This document shows, piece by piece, positions 25,681 to 29,215 of a stretch of DNA of 29,215 bases. Every line of letters starts with the position of its first letter. Within the stretch, counting starts at the first letter, position 1. The DNA comes from Clostridia bacterium. GTDB lineage: Bacteria > Bacillota > Clostridia > UMGS1883. The translations under genes were made by a program, and so were the position numbers. Below the pieces are notes generated by a model. The model saw nothing but the letters and a program-made list of their open reading frames with translations. It was not told where the DNA came from and did no database searches. The DNA lies in the NCBI GenBank assembly GCA_021202495.1, contig JAJQCX010000110.1, forward strand, positions 1-29,215, given 5' to 3'.

Positions 25681-25959
25681 AGGGTAGAGGGAAACGTCCC
25701 CGATGCGGTTTTCGGAGCGAGAGCCTCCGCGGATACTTGCTGAAATGCTCGTTAATACACAAAGTATTGCCTGCGCATTTCAGCGGCGTCCCGCAAAGGC
25801 TCTCACACCGAAAACTCCGTAGGACTTTAAGCCGTTCACGGCTTTGCCTGTCAAGGCGACGCCGTGCAGATAATGCTCGCCGCATATCAAACGACGTCAA
25901 CGAAGAGAGGCGAAGCCGTGGACGGCTTAAAGCGCATTGGGGACGCTTCCCTCTACCCT
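25681..25959. other. Branched nested inverted repeats (cloverleaf-like; possible structured RNA or MITE-like element)
   Basis: Stem A pairs 25681-25707 with 25933-25959 (25 of 27 positions). Inside it lie two side branches. Branch B pairs 25706-25726 with 25797-25819 (16 of 18 in its core, two-base bulge) and has further inner stems (25739-25748 with 25775-25784; 25754-25758 with 25764-25768). Branch C pairs 25825-25844 with 25913-25932 (19 of 20). C' directly abuts A', so the fold is a compact multi-way junction. Open frames of about 125-140 codons across it lack ribosome sites and family similarity. It may be a noncoding RNA, a cruciform DNA element or a non-autonomous palindromic mobile element; I recognise no known RNA family. 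Confidence 0.6.
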
Positions 25960-25968
25960 TACCCCACC

Positions 25969-25997
25969 GCAGAGACAACGCGGAGCGTTTTCTCTGC
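25969..25997. other. Hairpin at the right end of the structured block
   Basis: GCAGAGA (25969-25975) pairs with TCTCTGC (25991-25997), with an inner AACGC/GCGTT stem (25977-25981 and 25985-25989) and a GGA loop. It directly follows the A stem of the branched element and precedes the right direct repeat by 29 bp. No T-run follows. Confidence 0.55.
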
Positions 25998-26026
25998 GCT
26001 CTTTTCGGCAAAGCTAAATATCCACT

Positions 26027-26049
26027 TATATGTGAGGTTTTCCAAAATA
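26027..26049 (+). repeat. 23-bp direct repeat, right copy
   Basis: Perfect second copy of the repeat at 25468-25490, in the same orientation, 559 bp apart start to start. It lies 40-62 bp upstream of the -35 box of the ATP-grasp operon promoter. The shared orientation is opposite with respect to the two flanking genes, which fits a target duplication or recombination boundary better than a common operator. Confidence 0.9.
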
Positions 26050-26088
26050 CAAGGAATCTTGGGTCTTTGATTTGTAACTTATGTGCAG

Positions 26089-26117
26089 TTGACAAAATGC
26101 GCGAGACGTGCTAAAAT
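26089..26117 (+). promoter_or_regulatory. Sigma-A promoter of the ATP-grasp operon
   Basis: TTGACA (26089-26094), a 17-bp spacer and TAAAAT (26112-26117) form the best promoter match in the window: a consensus -35 and a -10 one base from consensus. The predicted transcription start is near 26124, about 69 nt before the chosen start codon. Confidence 0.75.
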
Positions 26118-26119
26118 TG

Positions 26120-26165
26120 AGAAAATGAGCAACGGAGCTTATCTCTTCTCCGCGGCTCATTTTCT
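26120..26165 (+). promoter_or_regulatory. 5' leader hairpin (possible attenuator)
   Basis: AGAAAATGAGC (26120-26130) pairs with 26155-26165, and CGGAG (26133-26137) with CTCCG (26148-26152), separated by a 2x2 internal loop; the apical loop is 10 nt. It is followed by ATTTATT and then the ribosome site AAAGG at 26176-26180. The predicted start of transcription falls inside the left arm, so the mRNA would begin with most of this stem. It could stabilise the mRNA, act as an attenuator, or end read-through from upstream. Confidence 0.5.
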
Positions 26166-26192
26166 ATTTATTGTGAAAGGATCGTGTTATTT

Positions 26193-27497
26193 ATGCAGGA
26201 TCTGTTTGAACACACCGCCATGATTAACAATTTGCTCGCGCGCTACGGCGTAAAATTCGGCATTTATAAAAACGGCGAATTTAAAGAGCAGCTCTTTCCG
26301 TTTGACACAATTCCGCGCGTCATAGAACATGAGGAATTTGAAGTAATCGAAAAGGGGCTTATCCAACGCGTCACGGCGCTCAACATGTTTCTGGCGGACA
26401 TTTATTCCGACAAAAAAATCGTCCGCGACAAGGTTGTCCCGCCGGAATTTATCTATTCCTCGTCGGGCTACATGCCGCAGCTTGAAGGCGTTGCGCCGCC
26501 GATGGGCATTTCAAGCCACATCTCCGGCATCGACCTTGTTCAGGCAAAGGACGGCACATGGTACATATTGGAGGACAATCTCCGCATTCCCTCCGGCGCG
26601 AGCTATCCGCTCATTGCGCGCGACCTCTGCCGTAAGGCAAGCCCCGCCACGTTTAAAAACAAATCCCTCTGCGACAACCGCGACTATGCGGAAATGCTCA
26701 AATCCACCATGGACTACGTTTCGCGCGGGGGCATAAACGTCATTTTAACTCCCGGACGCTACAACGCGGCTTATTTTGAGCATTCGTATCTCGCCGAATT
26801 GACCGGCGCGGTACTCGTGAGCGGCAGCGACCTCTTTGTGTCAAACGACTGCGTGTATATGAAAGGCGCAACAGGCAACACGCGCGTCGGCGCGATATAC
26901 CGCAGAATTTCGGACGAATATCTCGACCCGATGACGTTTTTGCCCGAATCTGTTATCGGCGTGCCGCATCTTTTCGAGGCGTATAAAAAAGGCAACGTCG
27001 CGCTGATAAACGTTCCCGGCAACGGCGTCGCCGATGACAAGGGAATATATTATTTTGTGCCGAAGATGGTCAAGTATTACTTGGGCGAGGAGTGCATAAC
27101 AAACAACGCTCCGACGTATCTGCCGTATTACGAGGAGGACATGAAATACGTTCTCTCAAACTTCGACAACCTTGTCTTAAAGGATGCTGCGGAGGCGGGC
27201 GGCTACGGCGTTGTATTCGGCAACAAAATGACAAAGGAGCAAAAAGCGGACTTTATCGCGCTTTTAAAGAGCGAACCGCGCCGCTTTATCGCGCAGGAGG
27301 TCATCGACTTCCGCGACATAGACATTTGGGAAAACGGGGAGAGGGTTCCCCGCAAGGCGGATCTGCGTGCGTTCGTCCTTTCGGGTGAAAAGACGCAGGT
27401 TTGGAAAAGCGGTTTGACGCGCTTTTCGCGCAATCCCGATTCATTTATCGTCAATTCATCACAAGGGGGAGGCTTTAAGGACACATGGGTATTGTAA
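26193..27497 (+). CDS. Circularly permuted ATP-grasp protein (COG2308 type)
   Basis: Predicted ATP-dependent amide/peptide ligase; the substrate is unknown. Family blocks are all present: FPFDTIPRVIEHEEF (about 34-48), GLIQRVTALNMFLADIYSD, ILEDNLRIPSGASYPL, GNTRVGAIYRRISDEYLDP, VPHLFEAYKKGNVALINVPGNGVADDKGIYYFVP, VLKDAAEAGGYGVVFG (nucleotide loop), and a C-terminal LTRFSRNPDSFIVNSSQGGGFKDTWVL. The chain is 434 residues from the ATG at 26193. An in-frame GTG at 26184 is possible, but AAAGG is only 3 nt from it (12 nt from the ATG), so neither spacing is ideal. It overlaps the next gene by 13 bp. Comparative work on amidoligases places this family with alpha-E and transglutaminase genes, as here. 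Confidence 0.88.
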   Translation: MQDLFEHTAMINNLLARYGVKFGIYKNGEFKEQLFPFDTIPRVIEHEEFEVIEKGLIQRVTALNMFLADIYSDKKIVRDKVVPPEFIYSSSGYMPQLEGVAPPMGISSHISGIDLVQAKDGTWYILEDNLRIPSGASYPLIARDLCRKASPATFKNKSLCDNRDYAEMLKSTMDYVSRGGINVILTPGRYNAAYFEHSYLAELTGAVLVSGSDLFVSNDCVYMKGATGNTRVGAIYRRISDEYLDPMTFLPESVIGVPHLFEAYKKGNVALINVPGNGVADDKGIYYFVPKMVKYYLGEECITNNAPTYLPYYEEDMKYVLSNFDNLVLKDAAEAGGYGVVFGNKMTKEQKADFIALLKSEPRRFIAQEVIDFRDIDIWENGERVPRKADLRAFVLSGEKTQVWKSGLTRFSRNPDSFIVNSSQGGGFKDTWVL

Positions 27498-29023
27498 CAA
27501 GTGAAAGAGTGAGCAATCTCTATTGGTTGGGGCGTTACGTCGACCGCGTGAGCTCCACAATAAAGGTGTTTTGCCCGCTTTATGATAAAAGCGTCGATTC
27601 AATCGCGTTTGAGTACGCGGACGTATGCGCAAAGCTCGGCGTGCCCGACATTTACACGTCGAGCGAAAACTTCATCCAAAGCTTCGGCTTTGAAAAGCAA
27701 AATCCCGATTCAATCATTTCCTCGCTCATTCGCGCCTACGACAACGCGATGATTTTGCGCGACGAAATAGGCTCCGACGTTTTAAGCTACATACATATGG
27801 CGATGGACGCCATGGGACGCTGCGAAAAAAACAGCCCGCATCCGCTTGTCGAGCTGCAAAGAGTGCTTGACGATTTGATGGCGTTCTGGGGCTGCCTTGA
27901 CGACGTGATTGACAGTCAGTCGGTGCGAAACATTGTCAAAATAGGAAAGACAGTCGAACGCCTTGACTTCGCGCTGCGCTTTGAGAGACCGAAAAACGAG
28001 CTTTCGCGTTGCCTCAACGCCTTTTCCGCACGCATCGACACCACGCCGATTGTATATAACAAATCAGCTTTTCTCCATGTTTCCGCGATTGTCGAAAGCG
28101 ACGAGATAGATTATAAGGCGGCGCTCGGAAAGAGCTATGAAATAATCTCAATTCAAGGAGCGATTTTTATTACTCCCTCAACGCTTATTTTTTCATACGA
28201 TATGAGCTTTTCCTTTGACGCGCTGGTTGAAGCGCACCATTTTCTCATTCGTGCCGTGCCGCACACCGACAACCGTCAAAAGCTCAACGATTACAACATT
28301 TCACTTTCACCGGCGGCGCCTCTTGTGCCGTCCGGCGATTCCTTCGGTAATAAATATTATTGCGCGTCAATTCCCTTTCCGCACAACTTTTTGAATATAT
28401 CGGTCTCCGGCGCGGTGAATACCTTTCCCACGGCGGAGGAAGCTTACATTCCGAACGAACGCTTTTCCGACTTATATCGTTTTCCCTCGCGCATGACAAA
28501 AATGTCGGACAATCTGTCGGCACTTCTTCGCTGTGCAAAGCTTTCGCCGAAAATGAGCAAATACGAAAAAACGCTTGCACTTATGCGTCATGTTCATTCC
28601 GCAATGAATTATGCGCCCGGCACGACGACGGTTGACACAACCGCGGCGCAGGCGGCGGAGGGGCTTTGCGGCGTGTGTCAGGATTACGCGCACATCATGC
28701 TTGCGCTGCTTCGGGCGGAAAACATCCCCGCGCGGTACTGCGCCGGCATTGTCAAAGGCGTGGGGGAGAGCCACGCATGGGTTGAAGCGTATCTCAAAGG
28801 CTATTGGTACGGCTTCGACCCGACGCACAATCTTCTTGTGCAGACGGACTACATCAAGCTCGCCCACGGGCGCGACTGCTCCGACTGCCCGATAACGCGC
28901 GGCATTTTCAAAAACCGCGCCAACCAAAGCGCAAAGATAACCTGCCGCTCCCACTTCAAGCATTGCGGGAACGCATACAGAAACGACATACATCAGGAGG
29001 ATTTATCATGGAACAAACGGTAG
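27485..29023 (+). CDS. Alpha-E domain fused to a transglutaminase-like cysteine protease domain
   Basis: One 512-residue chain joins two proteins that are usually separate neighbours. Residues 1 to about 215 form the helical alpha-E (DUF403, COG2307) domain, beginning SERVSNLYWLGRYVDRV. About 235-335 is the beta-rich N-terminal domain of bacterial transglutaminase-like proteins (SYDMSFSFDALVEAHHFLIRAVP). About 350-480 is the catalytic domain with a full Cys-His-Asp triad: Cys398 (GVCQDYAH), His430 (SHAWVEAY), Asp445 (GFDPTHN). The alpha-E part is shorter than the stand-alone family (about 300 residues). The frame is unbroken, so the fusion is not a sequencing stop loss seen in this window. 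It overlaps the genes on both sides (13 and 16 bp). Inferred role: processing peptide or amide products of the ATP-grasp ligase. Confidence 0.85.
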   Translation: MGIVTSERVSNLYWLGRYVDRVSSTIKVFCPLYDKSVDSIAFEYADVCAKLGVPDIYTSSENFIQSFGFEKQNPDSIISSLIRAYDNAMILRDEIGSDVLSYIHMAMDAMGRCEKNSPHPLVELQRVLDDLMAFWGCLDDVIDSQSVRNIVKIGKTVERLDFALRFERPKNELSRCLNAFSARIDTTPIVYNKSAFLHVSAIVESDEIDYKAALGKSYEIISIQGAIFITPSTLIFSYDMSFSFDALVEAHHFLIRAVPHTDNRQKLNDYNISLSPAAPLVPSGDSFGNKYYCASIPFPHNFLNISVSGAVNTFPTAEEAYIPNERFSDLYRFPSRMTKMSDNLSALLRCAKLSPKMSKYEKTLALMRHVHSAMNYAPGTTTVDTTAAQAAEGLCGVCQDYAHIMLALLRAENIPARYCAGIVKGVGESHAWVEAYLKGYWYGFDPTHNLLVQTDYIKLAHGRDCSDCPITRGIFKNRANQSAKITCRSHFKHCGNAYRNDIHQEDLSWNKR

Positions 29024-29178
29024 TTTCCGTCGGGCTTCCCGTCGGAGAAACACTTGAAATAAAAAAACAGCGCTTCGAGCCTGTGGGAGGCAAGGGAATG
29101 AAGCGCATCAGCGTCGTCACGGGCACTCACGGCGACGAGCTTGAAGGGCAATATGTCTGCTACCTTCTCCTCGTATAA
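29008..29178 (+). CDS. N-terminal fragment of an M14-family succinylglutamate desuccinylase/aspartoacylase-like protein
   Basis: A 56-residue frame starting at an ATG with AGGAGG 7 nt upstream, overlapping the preceding gene. Residues 30-53 (GMKRISVVTGTHGDELEGQYVCYL) are the start of an AstE/AspA-type zinc hydrolase: His41 and Glu44 of HxxE are the first two zinc ligands. The family is usually 300 residues or more; here a double TAA follows LLLV at 29173-29181 and the last about 45 bp are AT-rich and unrelated. The gene is either truly truncated or cut by an assembly break close to the window end. I cannot tell which from one sequence. Confidence 0.6.
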   Translation: MEQTVVSVGLPVGETLEIKKQRFEPVGGKGMKRISVVTGTHGDELEGQYVCYLLLV

Positions 29179-29215
29179 TAAGATTTACAGATAATTTTTC
29201 AAGTGTCTCTGTATA

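Noticed and set aside
25468..26049. Possible CRISPR array or phage attachment sites from the 23-bp repeats
   Set aside because: Only two copies, 559 bp apart, with structured DNA between them and no cas gene, integrase or tRNA in the window.
25679..26114. Two open frames on opposite strands (about 138 and 125 codons) across the structured block
   Set aside because: They coincide with the long inverted repeats, have Arg/Ser/Leu-rich sequence without any recognisable family, and lack a ribosome site. They look like by-products of the hairpins.

Overview
The window looks like chromosomal DNA from a Gram-positive Bacillota, most likely an uncultured Clostridia of moderate GC content. The evidence is a conserved Firmicutes gene order (pyrH-frr-uppS-cdsA-dxr-rseP), an HPr kinase/phosphorylase, WhiA, and three sporulation genes (spoVAC, spoVAD, spoIIID). 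No tRNA, rRNA, integrase, transposase or CRISPR array was recognised. I cannot place it to a genus.

Layout. Positions 84-3665 (minus) hold a large secreted GH127-type glycoside hydrolase with its own promoter-like sequence. Positions 3916-23503 hold 19 minus-strand genes in one almost unbroken run, read from right to left: pyrH, frr, uppS, cdsA, dxr, rseP, nusB, xseA, xseB, ispA-type prenyltransferase, DUF212 membrane protein, prfA, hprK, PHP-domain phosphoesterase, ROK glucokinase, murB, rapZ, whiA, dnaE and pyk (the PHP gene is included in this run). Most junctions are overlaps or gaps below 30 bp. The only large internal gap (12997-13141) carries a long imperfect hairpin. The run joins translation, isoprenoid and phospholipid synthesis, peptidoglycan precursor supply, carbon regulation and DNA replication. 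yvcK, usually found between rapZ and whiA, is absent from this position.

Positions 23703-25172 (plus) encode SpoVAC and SpoVAD, behind a sigma-G-like promoter. Their 3' end overlaps the convergent spoIIID gene by 9 bp. No spoVAE follows.

Positions 25431-26192 contain no credible gene. This stretch is a dense series of hairpins, including a branched, cloverleaf-like set of nested inverted repeats at 25681-25959. A 23-bp perfect direct repeat (25468-25490 and 26027-26049) brackets it. A two-hairpin motif inside it recurs at 3782-3816 and partly at 23603-23629, so the genome probably carries a dispersed palindromic repeat family.

Positions 26089-29178 (plus) form a second small operon. A near-consensus sigma-A promoter and a 5' leader hairpin precede a circularly permuted ATP-grasp protein, a single-chain fusion of an alpha-E domain with a cysteine-type transglutaminase-like domain, and the N-terminus of an M14-family (succinylglutamate desuccinylase/aspartoacylase) zinc hydrolase that stops abruptly near the window edge. 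Such ATP-grasp/alpha-E/transglutaminase clusters are predicted to make and process peptide or amide bonds, but their product is unknown. This operon and the hairpin element upstream of it are the best candidates for undescribed biology here.
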